DNA of 64,000 nucleotides from Paenibacillus sp. P25 (GTDB lineage: Bacteria > Bacillota > Bacilli > Paenibacillales > NBRC-103111): NCBI GenBank assembly GCA_024704175.1, contig CP085629.1, forward strand, positions 1,984,001 to 2,048,000, read 5' to 3'. The first letter of the stretch is position 1. Each line of letters opens with the position of its first letter. The position numbers were made by a program, and so were the translations under genes. Of the stretch, positions 38,225 through 47,881 are shown piece by piece. The notes beneath the pieces are model-generated. The model had not been told where the DNA came from. It saw nothing but the letters and a program-made list of their open reading frames with translations, and did not search any database.

Positions 38225-38932
38225 TCACTTTACAGTTGCAGACACTGAAGCGAGTGCAGATCCATTGAATCCTTTTACGATGAGCCATACTGCTAAGATC
38301 ATTTCATTAGCTGCTACAGGTAGTGCCAAAATAGAACCCCAAACAGAAACTTGCTGAATGACACCGAACATGACTAATAAAGCTTCAAGGAAAACAAGAG
38401 TTGCCCCAGTCATACCTAAAATGGGTATAAATTGGGGTACAAGCTTGGTTTTATAAAATATATAACTATACATCATGGTGTTAATGCCAAGCATAAAACT
38501 AGGACCAAGTAAAAATGTCCAGTCATGTATCGCTTTTAATGCCGTCCCTGTTGCTTGGAAAGAAGCAATGTTCGGAGACGCTGTTGCTGCAACTTCCCTG
38601 CTTAAGGTCAAAAGAGACAAAACGCTGATGATCCCAACCGTAATAATAACGGCTTCAAGAAATCTAAAGCAAACATGCCAAAGAGCAATCGTTTCATTGT
38701 ACTTTCTTAGATACGGAAACATCGTTGTTGAAGTGCCGACCGCAGAAACGACAAGAATTAATTCCAGTAATGCTCCAACGATCACCTGAGTGGCATGCTT
38801 AGAACCTTCGATCAGGTAATTGGGATCTTTTAGGATAGGATTGTATAAAATTAGACCTATTATTGCTGCAATTGCTGCAAGTATAAAAAGTACACCTACA
38901 ATGAATGCACTCTTTTTGATAGAAAAATTCAT
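38225..38932 (-). CDS. DUF4386 integral membrane protein
   Basis: About 235 residues with six hydrophobic spans. The pattern SAFIVGVLFILAAIAAIIGL, RFLEAVIITVGIISVLSLL, WTFLLGPSFMLGINTMMYSY and FGVIQQVSVWGSILALPVA is that of DUF4386. ATG 38932 lies eight bases after AAGGAG; an upstream ATG at 38950 precedes the SD. Function unknown. An XRE regulator and another membrane protein lie upstream in the same direction. Confidence 0.8.
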   Translation of the reverse strand: MNFSIKKSAFIVGVLFILAAIAAIIGLILYNPILKDPNYLIEGSKHATQVIVGALLELILVVSAVGTSTTMFPYLRKYNETIALWHVCFRFLEAVIITVGIISVLSLLTLSREVAATASPNIASFQATGTALKAIHDWTFLLGPSFMLGINTMMYSYIFYKTKLVPQFIPILGMTGATLVFLEALLVMFGVIQQVSVWGSILALPVAANEMILAVWLIVKGFNGSALASVSATVK

Positions 38933-38988
38933 TTGCTTTGTCTCCTTCATTTCATAAATTTATAGTCAGTACAAGATAATCGCAGTTC

Positions 38989-39212
38989 TTACTCCTTTGA
39001 TTTATCCCCGTAAAAGAACACCTCTTCCAAAGGTAAGTTGAAGGCGTGAGCAATGCGAAAAGCCAGCTCCAGAGAGGGGAGTAATTACCCTTTTCCAGGG
39101 CAACAATAGTTTGTCTTGTTACGCCCACCTTGTCAGCCAGTTGCTGCTGGGTCATTTCATTATGGTTGAACCGTAATTTTCGGATGTGATTGCCGACAAG
39201 ATTTTTGCCCAT
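38989..39212 (-). CDS. Small XRE-family regulator (frameshift in this copy)
   Basis: [20 protein letters not shown] and [20 protein letters not shown] form a Cro/C1-type HTH. GGGG at 39076-39079 appears one base short; correction gives [20 protein letters not shown] and a stop at 38989, about 75 residues. It starts directly after the membrane-protein gene, a two-gene unit common in bacilli. Confidence 0.75.
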
Positions 39213-39213
39213 A

Positions 39214-39660
39214 TTAGACTCCTTTCCTGTAATGGTAAAGTTTCGTAATAGAGCCGGTCACATCGGAAATGAATCCTGAAGCGATCAGGATCATGAACAT
39301 CACCTGTGACGGCTGATCAATGACCAGCGAACCCATGGCAAGAAGAAAGCCGAGAATAAACACAAAAAATGAGTTTCGGAAGGCTTTCAAGTCAATAAGC
39401 TTATCCAGCTCATCCGCAAATGTCGGTTCCTTTTCTCCGGTCGTTAACCTAAAGGCTATGTTAAAAATAATGCTGATAACGATATGCGCGACGATTGAAA
39501 CCAAAGTCAAGATGAGTACAAAGGAACCCCAATAACGAAAGGTTCCCGTCGACTCCAGCCCCTCCTTGGGAAACTGCGGGTACATGTACGCACAATAAGA
39601 TCCGAAAATGATTATTGCGCTGATCAACGATACGATGCTTTTCTTTTCTTGATAGGTCAT
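39214..39660 (-). CDS. Four-span membrane protein paired with the XRE regulator
   Basis: 148 residues with spans [54 protein letters not shown] and [25 protein letters not shown] precedes ATG 39660. The stop is followed after a single base by the regulator start. It resembles DUF2178-type proteins; the function is unknown. Confidence 0.65.
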   Translation of the reverse strand: MTYQEKKSIVSLISAIIIFGSYCAYMYPQFPKEGLESTGTFRYWGSFVLILTLVSIVAHIVISIIFNIAFRLTTGEKEPTFADELDKLIDLKAFRNSFFVFILGFLLAMGSLVIDQPSQVMFMILIASGFISDVTGSITKLYHYRKGV

Positions 39661-39839
39661 GCATTACACCACCTTTACATTTTTTAAAGTTAAGTTTGAT
39701 ATACACAATGTAATGAATTCCATTCATTATGTCAAGTTTACTATACATTAAAAGCCGGACACCGCCTAATAAGGTTCCAGCCAAGTCAAAGTAAGGAAAA
39801 TGCCACGGAGGAAAGAGTAAGAACCACCCGCTTACGATC

Positions 39840-40110
39840 TTGGATGATGTAAACCCTATCCCGTTATTTTACCCGTTTGTTGAGTAACAAAACGCAAGTC
39901 CTACAAAACCCGCAAAGGCAACAAATATCTCCGTTCCGCTCCCAACGAAGCGGCCCAATCCATACGGGGGACCACACCAAGACGCCATCGACAGACCGTT
40001 CGGAAGCTTGGAAACCTTGGTACCTAAGGGGTTCTAATCCCCTCCAAAACAAAGAAGACGCAGCTTTTTAAAAACTGTATAAGCTGCGCCTAGTTTCGTG
40101 TTGTCTTTTT
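39840..40110. other. Gene-free region with structured-looking sequence
   Basis: Both strands are open for about 60 codons (39864-40071), but no SD or family signal is seen. AGGGGTTCTAATCCCCT at 40027-40043 looks like a tRNA T-arm, and CGCAGCTT/AAGCTGCG at about 40056-40099 is a hairpin. It may be an unidentified structured RNA or a decayed tRNA edge. Confidence 0.3.
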
Positions 40111-40263
40111 TTAGGATAATCACAACGAGTTACAAATGGCGGCAGATCTCTATATGATTGCCGCCTTTCGACATTTTATGGTTTCCTCAGGCTATATTCT
40201 ATTTGTACAACTTCATATTACGCGGGAAACTTGTGTGCAAATGGTACCAGGGAACTGGAAATA

Positions 40264-41457
40264 TCAGTTCATAGAAGCTATCGAAATCGTCTCGCATCCG
40301 TTGAATAATGCGAAATTTTGAAAACAATTGTTCAAGGCTGTTCGTAACTGCTTTGTTGGCTTTATGCCGTTCTCGTACCAAATGTTTTTAACAACGAGCG
40401 TCCCGGCTTTTCGCTCCGCGATGACCTCGGCTCGTCCGATGAGGCTTTCTCCGTATAAGAGAGGCAGCACATAATAGCCGAATTTCCGTTTGATTGCGGG
40501 CGTGTAAATCTCCCAGGTGTAATCGAAGCCAAACAATTCGTTAATCAGTTTTCTGTCCCATATGAAATTATCTAATGGGGCAATCAGCTCGCAGCGCAAT
40601 TTCGGCGCCGGATTTTGCAGGACGGCTTCAATAAGCGGCAAATCCTCCGCGCGGCAGTACAGTATATCCTTCATTTGTTCAACGGCAACAGCAACAATGC
40701 GAGCCTCGTGCAACAGCTGGCGGAAAACCTCGTTGCGCTGCTCTGCTTTCAATCCCCATATGTTCAGCCAGGCATCGGATGCGCGATTCCATAAAAGACC
40801 AACAGCGCCGATTCGACGCAATACCCGCCACTTATGATGTTCAAGCTCGCCCTCCAGCGGCTCCGGCGCATTCAGCAGATTTGGCTCTATGTACTTGCCG
40901 GCGATATCGTAATATTTACGCGTTCCTTTTTTGTGATGGATAATCAACTCGCCCGTCGAGTACATCTGCTCCAGCACCGACCGGGATGAATTGTTTCCGC
41001 TGCTCCAGTGGATGGCGGATCGCCAAGCGAAATTCCCATCCAATTTTAGATCATCCGAGCTTAGCGCACCATGATTTTGGATTTGAATCAGTACTTGCTC
41101 TGTCAACGTTTCCATTTCGGGATAACGCTTGGCATGTTGTCGGGCGACCTGCCTGTACCGCTCAAAGTACGGCCAATCCTCGACAGGGATAATAGCCAGA
41201 TTCTTGTCTGGATAATCGACCAGAACTCTATCTTTATACAGCAACTCGTCGAGCATGTTCTTGGTAAATCCTTTGATTCGCGACTGCAGCACCAGTTCGG
41301 CGTTTTTTCCGCAAACATCGATGGGATCGTATTGAATACAGCCGACCTGCCGCACAAAATCCAATACTCCCTGCTTTCCAGTAAATTGATATTCGCCCAA
41401 CAGCCCGTGCTTCATTAACAGAAATTGTCGTGCCTGGCGGTTCGTCAATTGGATCAT
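40264..41457 (-). CDS. Winged-helix protein of the YcaQ/AlkX (HTH_42) DNA glycosylase family
   Basis: A complete 397-residue protein. LTNRQARQFLLMKHGLLG opens the first winged helix; GCIQYDPIDVCGKNAELVLQSR carries the Gln-x-Asp type active-site motif of this family, which in E. coli YcaQ unhooks interstrand crosslinks. The C-terminus has the domain ELIAPLDNFIWDRKLINELF. ATG 41457 is eleven bases after AAGGAG. It is a lone accessory gene with a degenerate stem-loop repeat about 190 bases upstream. Confidence 0.8.
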   Translation of the reverse strand: MIQLTNRQARQFLLMKHGLLGEYQFTGKQGVLDFVRQVGCIQYDPIDVCGKNAELVLQSRIKGFTKNMLDELLYKDRVLVDYPDKNLAIIPVEDWPYFERYRQVARQHAKRYPEMETLTEQVLIQIQNHGALSSDDLKLDGNFAWRSAIHWSSGNNSSRSVLEQMYSTGELIIHHKKGTRKYYDIAGKYIEPNLLNAPEPLEGELEHHKWRVLRRIGAVGLLWNRASDAWLNIWGLKAEQRNEVFRQLLHEARIVAVAVEQMKDILYCRAEDLPLIEAVLQNPAPKLRCELIAPLDNFIWDRKLINELFGFDYTWEIYTPAIKRKFGYYVLPLLYGESLIGRAEVIAERKAGTLVVKNIWYENGIKPTKQLRTALNNCFQNFALFNGCETISIASMN

Positions 41458-41648
41458 GTACGCATTGGCTCCTTAACGAAACAAACGGGAGCCGCTTGCA
41501 CATGATGATGAATGGCGAGGTTGATTATCTCAATAAAGGTACTATTTGCCACGCCTACTCCCCCTATCCGTTGGAAAATACACAAAAACAAACACATGTT
41601 CCTACCAAATTCTACTATTGTCTGGAGTATAAAACAAGAGCTAGTGAA

Positions 41649-41712
41649 AATAACTGCCCATTAACAGAACTACGGCGACCGATGATCTAGGCCGGCTACC
41701 GTTGTTTTATGG
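41649..41712 (-). repeat. Stem-loop cassette-boundary repeat, degenerate copy 4
   Basis: ATAACTGCCCATTAACAGAA followed by ACGGCGACCG, a loop, and CGGCTACCGT. Edge and stem match copies 1 and 2 with several changes. Confidence 0.5.
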
Positions 41713-41853
41713 TTGAGCTATTGTTCCCGTTGCCGTTAGTTCGAGGCGGCTCCCAGACACATGAGTGAAATGCGCTAACCCGGTTTCCTGATTCTACCAC
41801 AGTCCCACAAATGGTCGACACTAGGATTTTCAAGTCGGCGACGGGCCCCCGCT

Positions 41854-42641
41854 TTACCGCTTGACCCAGAACGTATTCACAAATACGGTCTCAAACCCGG
41901 CCTTCCCCATGTTGTTATGACTTACCGACCCAAACTCCACATCGGTATATATGTCCTCCGCCCCAAGCTCGGCGGCGGCGGCCAGTCTATGACGCAGCAG
42001 TGCCGTCTGACATCCCCGTCCCCGGAAAGCTTCGAACGTATAATCGTTCGCCAAGTAGGCTTCTGGCCCATGCAGGAATAGAGATCCCATCGCAGCGGGC
42101 TCTCCCCGATCGTCAACATGTAATTCCGGAAATCGGGACGATAGAAATACTTCTCCACGCGCTTCACCACATGCGGGCTGAACTCGGTTCCGCCTTTGGA
42201 CAAGCCGATCCAGCGGATGAACTCTTCGGCATTCCGTTCGCCGACTTGTTCGATCCGAAGCGAAGTCTCGCGATCCGCTTCTCCGATCCAGGGAGCCGCC
42301 CTCATAAATGCCAGTCGCTGCACCGGCTGATAGCCTCTCTCGATCAGCGCGGATGCGGTTTCGGCCGTCAGCCGGTCCGGCGTCATATCCACAACAGGAG
42401 CGTTGTTCTCATCATAATGGGTCAGCAGGCGGTCCACATGCGCCGCATCGGCCGGGCCGAAGCCTTTAATCCGGTTGTAATACATCGACGCCGGGTCGTT
42501 CAAGTCGCGAAGCAGTGTGCAGCTGCCCGACACCGTGACCTCGAGCCGGCGCTCCCGCTCCGTTAGCGACCGTGCCGCGTTCAGCTTCGTCAGTTCCACC
42601 TCAATATGCTCTATTCGCTCTACATAATCCAGTACTTTCAT
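41854..42641 (-). CDS. GNAT-family acetyltransferase (frameshift in this copy)
   Basis: ATG 42641 (MKVLDYVERIEHIEVELTKL) begins an N-terminal domain; the C-terminal part has the acetyl-CoA loop TFEAFRGRGCQTALLRHRL and VSHNNMGKAGFETVF. The frame is broken near 42104-42107 (CCCC, one base short) between YMLTIGE and the corrected PAAMGSLFLHGPEAYL. About 262 residues in all. The long N-terminal part is a GNAT-like half of its own, so this may be a tandem-domain enzyme. Substrate unknown. Confidence 0.75.
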
Positions 42642-42821
42642 CTTCACGCACCCGTCTCCTCTGCTCGAGCTTCCTTCATTCCCCATTATACCATTTTGGG
42701 CCGCCATCTTTCTTGTTGCGAGGGCACCGCAAAAGGGTACCAAAGCCAATGTAATAAATCTTTAATTAGCTTCTCCCCCACTACTTTTTTTGCATCATTT
42801 GAGGAGACTCTCTCCCGTATT

Positions 42822-43880
42822 TTATCTTTTACAAGTTAAGGTATTTGTTGATGTTTTCTTGATTTTTATAATATATATCACCGTTCTGGTATAATGAGCT
42901 GATGCACTATCCCGCAGGCCGAATTTATCCCCGTAATATTCGGATAATGCCCGAAATGATTTCTTCGGCTCCCATTTCCCGTCAGAATGAACCTTAACCA
43001 AACCGAAGCTTGCCATATCCAAATCGTAAATAAGGTTTTTATCGTAAGGATATTGCGTCTCAATGAATTCGAAGACAAAAGCAGCAAAGATGTCCATCTC
43101 GTCAAAAATAGTAAGCAGTTCAATGATGTAGTCGGACTGAACACCTTCATCTCTCGTATAGTTTCCTTTGATTGGAGGTCTAGGCTGGTTCCAGTCAATT
43201 ATTTCGAAGCTCCAAGCCCCTTTATCCTGAGAGCGTGAATAGCTTCCGCATCCAAATTCAAGCACAGCTACAGCTTTGCCCGATCCGATAAACTTCTCCA
43301 GTCCTTCTCTATATACGGACGAGTTATAAGCATTTCTGTAATAATTTAGGCCAATGACGTCGAAATGCTCCCAATTCACTTTCTCCCAATGTCCTGCAGC
43401 GTAGGTAACCGTTCCTTTGAAAATTTTCCTAACCGCCGCTACGGCCTGATATAGAAAAAGATTTAACGATTCGTTGTAGTTTTCAATTTTACTTTGAAAC
43501 AGACGAGCCATTCTTTGATAAATCGTTTCTCCCTCAACAATGCCGTAAAGATCTAACGTCGATTCCGTAGCAATGACAAACACGATATTGGGATCTTCTT
43601 GCCTAAGCTGCTCTAATTCCGTTGCGCATTTCTGGATATACGCCAATGAGTCTTCTTGGGATGCATTCGTAAGCCGGGGTGAAGCCCAAACTTCAGGCCC
43701 TTTTTTTAATGCAATTTTCGAACATTCGATGAGGGTCCAAATCTTGTCCGTAGATTCTGATTGCATTGCAATGCAAATCGTTCTTTAAGATTTCACACAC
43801 TCTCTCCATCGTGTCGCGGTTCAATCCCAACCGTGTATTGGAGTCAGGCGTATACTTCATCCCGATGTCATAATTGATTC
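42822..43880 (-). CDS. TIM-barrel glycosidase-like protein (frameshift, uncertain start)
   Basis: In the upstream frame the strand encodes GINYDIGMKYTPDSNT and CEILKNDLHCNAIRIYGQD; after a shift near 43740 it continues LIECSKIALKKGPEVWASPR, DVIGLNYYRNAY, VAVLEFGCGSYS and FVFEFIETQYPY. This is the pattern of a glycoside-hydrolase-like TIM barrel, with Glu at strand ends, seen in Paenibacillus proteins sometimes labelled abortive-infection proteins. An in-frame stop precedes the GINYD part, so the start may be lost. About 340 residues. Confidence 0.55.
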
Positions 43881-43936
43881 CTCTTTTTTTCAGCCCTTCT
43901 GCCTAAATATAAAAGCCCTGAGAGTGAATCCTACTC

Positions 43937-44167
43937 TCAGAGCCTAATGTATTCGAAAAAATAACTAAAAAGCAGTAAAGCAGCGATAAACAACGCTGCT
44001 GAGGTGACGTTATATTGTTGTGAAAAATAGGCTCCTAATGGCATGTCGTAATATTGGTTTTTTAATAAATGAGGATAATATTCGTAGCTTGGAAACCAGA
44101 CAAAAATGATATTTTCCAGGTGGGACGCAAGTGAACCAACGAAAAAATACAATACCAGAAGTTTCAT
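43937..44167 (-). CDS. Small three-span membrane protein
   Basis: MKLLVLYFFVGSLASHLENI then FVWFPSYEYYPHLL and SAALFIAALLLFSYFFEYI. The frame stays open up to an ATG at 44242 inside the preceding gene; that longer N-terminus is hydrophilic and less likely. Function unknown. Confidence 0.5.
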   Translation of the reverse strand: MKLLVLYFFVGSLASHLENIIFVWFPSYEYYPHLLKNQYYDMPLGAYFSQQYNVTSAALFIAALLLFSYFFEYIRL

Positions 44168-44222
44168 GTCATCCGAAGGTGTGTTCGTATTTAAATGAAC
44201 CCATTCACCCCCTCTCTTCTCA

Positions 44223-46538
44223 CTAAGGATGTTCCTCGCCATTTCGGCCGTTAGAGACGTTAAACCTTATCCGTCCAGTTATTCCTTCTACCTTCACGGT
44301 AATGACGGTTGTACCCGGATTCGATGCAAATATGATTCCTTCCGGCGATACAGAAGCCACTTGGTTATTACTGCTTTTGTAATAAAGATTCTTTTTCACT
44401 GGGAAGACCGGAACCCCGTTATAAGTTGCTGTAATCACCGTCGGATAAGATTGGCCCGCCCTTCCTGCTGCTGGAAGCCCCCCTATCGTCAAGCCGTTCA
44501 CAGCCATAGGAGTGACGAAGAGGTCAGGGGATTTGACGGATTCTACAAACTTGCCGGGCAGCAACGCTTTTCTTAAGGTTGTCACATGAATCTTATAGTT
44601 TCGGTTATTCTCCAATCCTCCCAGGCGATAATCGTAGGTGTTTGCCGCCACGGAGGCCTCGAACCTGCTTGCCGTTTGATCCTCAACATATATTTTATAC
44701 CCCGAGGAAGGGCCGGGAACCGGATCCCAGCTTATAAATACGCTTTGATCCCAGGCCTGCACCTGCAGATCGTTAGGCGGTACAGGCATCGGCGGAACCT
44801 GTCCGGGGAGCAGGTCTCCTGGCGTAGGGCGTTGATGCAGTGACTCCGGGACCTTACGAACGAGTTCCCGGCTGCTCCAGTCCAACGTATCAGGGTAATA
44901 ATAAACGATACTTTCTCCTTTATCGAGGTCGCAGTTCTTCCCTCTCGCACATTTGCCGGTTCCAGCATCAGCGTTATAACGTACGAATGTATACCGATCG
45001 TGAATTTTATCTCCCCGTGGCCCGACAATGGCCAGAAAACGTTGGCCGGTATAGGAGAAACCGGCATTGGTTACGTAAACAAATTTATCATCATTCATGT
45101 TCGTACCGTAGGCCCGATTGAAATCTTGAACCGTCTTGTTCGGATCGGTAAGGATCCAAATGATTTTGGTGCTGTAAGATGGAATGACCGTATCTGCCGC
45201 TCTGCCTGCGGAATGAATCAACAATTTATCCACGCCATATTTCCATGGTTCGGCGTATTTCGGCTCATAGTAATAATAAATGCGATGGTCCGATAAATCG
45301 ATCGGCTGTCCGCTGTCATTATACAGTTCAATGTAGCTGAAAGCACTGCCGGTATCCGCCGAATCGATTACAGCCTCCGTGATCAGAAGTCTTCCCGGCT
45401 CTGTTTTTAAGGGAGGCGGGCCGGAAAGAAGAAGGTCTGTATCCGTAATGAATATTTTATCTAATGGATAATCACTGTTTAAATAAGCGGTAGCGCCTGA
45501 TTCGAATAACGAGTACAGCTTGCCTCCGTGTTCGAAGATTCCTTCGGACATTGGCGGTGCCATCATACTATTCGCTAGATTCAAATCGTCCAAGAACCAG
45601 ACCGGTACCGGGTCCGTTCCGAATTTCTTCGTTTGCGCATGCGGTGCTTCCTTTAACGTAAACCGATAGGAAAGAAAATCACTGTCATTCGATATCCCAT
45701 ACGATTTGCTCAGGATCACGTGATCACCGAACATGGCCATTCCCTGAATCTCGTCCGGTACCGATAGGATATAATCTGGAATCAATACGTTCGATGGGGT
45801 AAAAATTTTGGTTTTATTGAGCGTATCGTCGTCATTAAGCCGATATCCGGAAACCCAAGCCGAATGCTCCTCGCCATTCCGGTTTATCATATGGTGCGAA
45901 ACATCCGTCACGTAATCGTATCTGGCAAATTCCCCTACCCATAAAACACCGTTCGCAATCGATAAAAAGCCGCCAAGCGTTTCCGTCCGCATGGTATCGG
46001 ACATCATTAGTTTCCCCATATGGGGCGCATTTTCGATATCCTCAAGCTTGAATTGGTAAACGCTACGCCCCGAAGCGATCCAGGCATGCTTACTGCTTAT
46101 CGCTACGCCTGCAGCATGCTCCGTATAGGGAGTGTTGGCATCCTTATATAAGAGCAAGGCCTTGACCATTCGTCCGCTGGCCAAATCGACGATCGACAGC
46201 ATACTGGGTCCTCCGTCTTTTCGATAATACGAAATGAGCATCCAATTTTTTTCGAGATCATACGCTAATCCTTGGGGAATATAATCCTGGCGTAATCCCG
46301 GAATGACGGGGCCCTCCGTACTGATTTCAAAAAAACGCTTGTAGTTCATCGAATCCTTCCTTGAAACGTCCCCTATCTCCTCCTGAGTCACCGGTGCGGG
46401 CGATTGGGGCATCTCGCTGATGAACATAGCGGATTCCACTCCCGCTGCATCCGCTATAAACCCGTCGCCCAAGGGATAGATAAACTGCAGAACCAGTATC
46501 ATCGAAATGATAGCGCTTACGTTTGCAAGTCTATACAT
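44223..46538 (-). CDS. Secreted multi-domain protein: propeller-like domain, lamin-tail, FN3 and Big_2
   Basis: 771 residues. Residues 1-31 are a signal peptide (SAIISMILVLQFIYPLG, cut near ADA-AG). Residues 65-380 have repeated WMLISYYRKDGGPSMLSIVD-like strands of a beta-propeller. Residues 385-540 are a lamin-tail domain (LLITEAVIDSADTG, YIELYNDSGQPIDLSDHRIY). Residues 580-670 are fibronectin type III (PPNDLQVQAWDQSVFISWDP). Residues 690-765 are a Big_2 domain (SSNNQVASVSPEGIIFASNP). It is probably attached to or released from the cell surface; it lies just downstream of a sugar-binding lipoprotein. Lamin-tail domains in bacteria often accompany nucleases or phosphatases, none of which is evident here. 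Confidence 0.75.
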   Translation of the reverse strand: MYRLANVSAIISMILVLQFIYPLGDGFIADAAGVESAMFISEMPQSPAPVTQEEIGDVSRKDSMNYKRFFEISTEGPVIPGLRQDYIPQGLAYDLEKNWMLISYYRKDGGPSMLSIVDLASGRMVKALLLYKDANTPYTEHAAGVAISSKHAWIASGRSVYQFKLEDIENAPHMGKLMMSDTMRTETLGGFLSIANGVLWVGEFARYDYVTDVSHHMINRNGEEHSAWVSGYRLNDDDTLNKTKIFTPSNVLIPDYILSVPDEIQGMAMFGDHVILSKSYGISNDSDFLSYRFTLKEAPHAQTKKFGTDPVPVWFLDDLNLANSMMAPPMSEGIFEHGGKLYSLFESGATAYLNSDYPLDKIFITDTDLLLSGPPPLKTEPGRLLITEAVIDSADTGSAFSYIELYNDSGQPIDLSDHRIYYYYEPKYAEPWKYGVDKLLIHSAGRAADTVIPSYSTKIIWILTDPNKTVQDFNRAYGTNMNDDKFVYVTNAGFSYTGQRFLAIVGPRGDKIHDRYTFVRYNADAGTGKCARGKNCDLDKGESIVYYYPDTLDWSSRELVRKVPESLHQRPTPGDLLPGQVPPMPVPPNDLQVQAWDQSVFISWDPVPGPSSGYKIYVEDQTASRFEASVAANTYDYRLGGLENNRNYKIHVTTLRKALLPGKFVESVKSPDLFVTPMAVNGLTIGGLPAAGRAGQSYPTVITATYNGVPVFPVKKNLYYKSSNNQVASVSPEGIIFASNPGTTVITVKVEGITGRIRFNVSNGRNGEEHP

Positions 46539-46560
46539 AGTGCTTCCCTCCTATTTCAGA

Positions 46561-47859
46561 TTACTTATTCTCGGATTCGATCAATTTGTTTATTTTTTCA
46601 TCCGCTTCCCGCAAAGCCGTATTTACGTCCTTGGCACCCTCCACGTACTCGATAAAGCCGCTTACCAGGATACCTCTTGCTTTGCTGTAATATTTCGAGT
46701 AAGCCGGTGCCGGAGCGGGTTTGCTTTTAAAAATACTCTGGATCCGCTTGTCTTTAAATTCCGGTATATCCTGCAAATAAGCTTGATTATACTTCGGATC
46801 TTTCATAACCGGCAGCTTTCCGGCTTTCGAGCTTAATAACTGAATCTCATCCGAGAACAGAACCTCCAGGACTTTCATCGCTTCTTCCTTATGTTTGCTT
46901 GTTTTGGCAATGGTGATGACATGCAAATCGTACATTCCGTACGTGTTCGGACGTTCCTTATAGCTCGGGAACTGAACTACATCCCAGTTGAGATCAGGGG
47001 TCTGCTTCAGTCTGTCCAAAATATTGATCGTTGAAATCATCCCGATGTTCTTATCTTTAGTGAAGCGGTCCACTGCACTTCCCTTCATTACTTCGGGAGG
47101 CCTGTTGCCTTCGATATCGTAAATAGACTTTCCGATTTCAAATACTTTCTTATAATTCTCGCTATTCACGTTCGATTTATCGGTCTTCCCGTCAACAATG
47201 TTCAAGGACATCGGCGTCAGCATCCGTGTCAAATAATCGGGATCCAGACCGCGATATTCGACTCCGCCCTCCGTTCGTGTGACCTTCCTAGCGAGCTCAA
47301 TCGTATCTTCCCAAGTCATGCCGTCTTTAGGGTAAGGAACGCCAAAACGATCAAAGATCTCCTTGTTGTAATACAGCGCGTTAAACTGGAGCATATTGGG
47401 CAGGCCGATGAGCTCGCCTTGATCGGAAAGCGCCTTGATCGAATCGAGAGCCCCTTGGTCAAAACGGGATAAATCAAATTTCAGTTTCTCCGCCAAAGGT
47501 GAGATATTTTCGAAAATGTCAAAGTCTTTATAGTAAGGCATGTTGCCATTCCATATGGCGATTAGATCCATTGGCTCATCGGCGACCAATGCTTGCTCCA
47601 CATTTCCTTTGGGCATAAACTCTATTGTAATATGCGGATATTTCTTCTTAACCGGCTCGGCGATTAGCGTATTGAAATCCTGTTCGGTCCAAAGCGACTG
47701 GATTTGATACATTTTTAACGTTACGGGCTCTGGTGGCTTAGAAGCTGTCTCTCCGGCGCCCGGGTCCCCTTGGCTTTCTTCCGGTCTGGACGAACAGCTC
47801 GCAATTAAACTGGCGGATAGCAGCACCATAAGAGCGGTATGAATCTGTTTTCTTTTCAA
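46561..47859 (-). CDS. ABC transporter sugar-binding lipoprotein
   Basis: About 432 residues. TTG 47859 is eight bases after GGGAGGC and gives KRKQIHTALMVLLSASLIASC, a lipobox with the lipidated Cys. The mature part is a family 1 extracellular solute-binding protein (FNALYYNKEIFDRFGVPYPK, TWEDTIELARKVT, FTKDKNIGMISTI). The permeases for it are not adjacent; the nearest pair is 10 kb away with its own binding protein. Confidence 0.9.
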   Translation of the reverse strand: MKRKQIHTALMVLLSASLIASCSSRPEESQGDPGAGETASKPPEPVTLKMYQIQSLWTEQDFNTLIAEPVKKKYPHITIEFMPKGNVEQALVADEPMDLIAIWNGNMPYYKDFDIFENISPLAEKLKFDLSRFDQGALDSIKALSDQGELIGLPNMLQFNALYYNKEIFDRFGVPYPKDGMTWEDTIELARKVTRTEGGVEYRGLDPDYLTRMLTPMSLNIVDGKTDKSNVNSENYKKVFEIGKSIYDIEGNRPPEVMKGSAVDRFTKDKNIGMISTINILDRLKQTPDLNWDVVQFPSYKERPNTYGMYDLHVITIAKTSKHKEEAMKVLEVLFSDEIQLLSSKAGKLPVMKDPKYNQAYLQDIPEFKDKRIQSIFKSKPAPAPAYSKYYSKARGILVSGFIEYVEGAKDVNTALREADEKINKLIESENK

Positions 47860-47881
47860 GATAAACGCCTCCCGTGCTATA

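Noticed and set aside
40027..40047. A tRNA gene
   Set aside because: Only a T-arm-like hairpin is visible; no anticodon or D arm and no matching acceptor stem were found.
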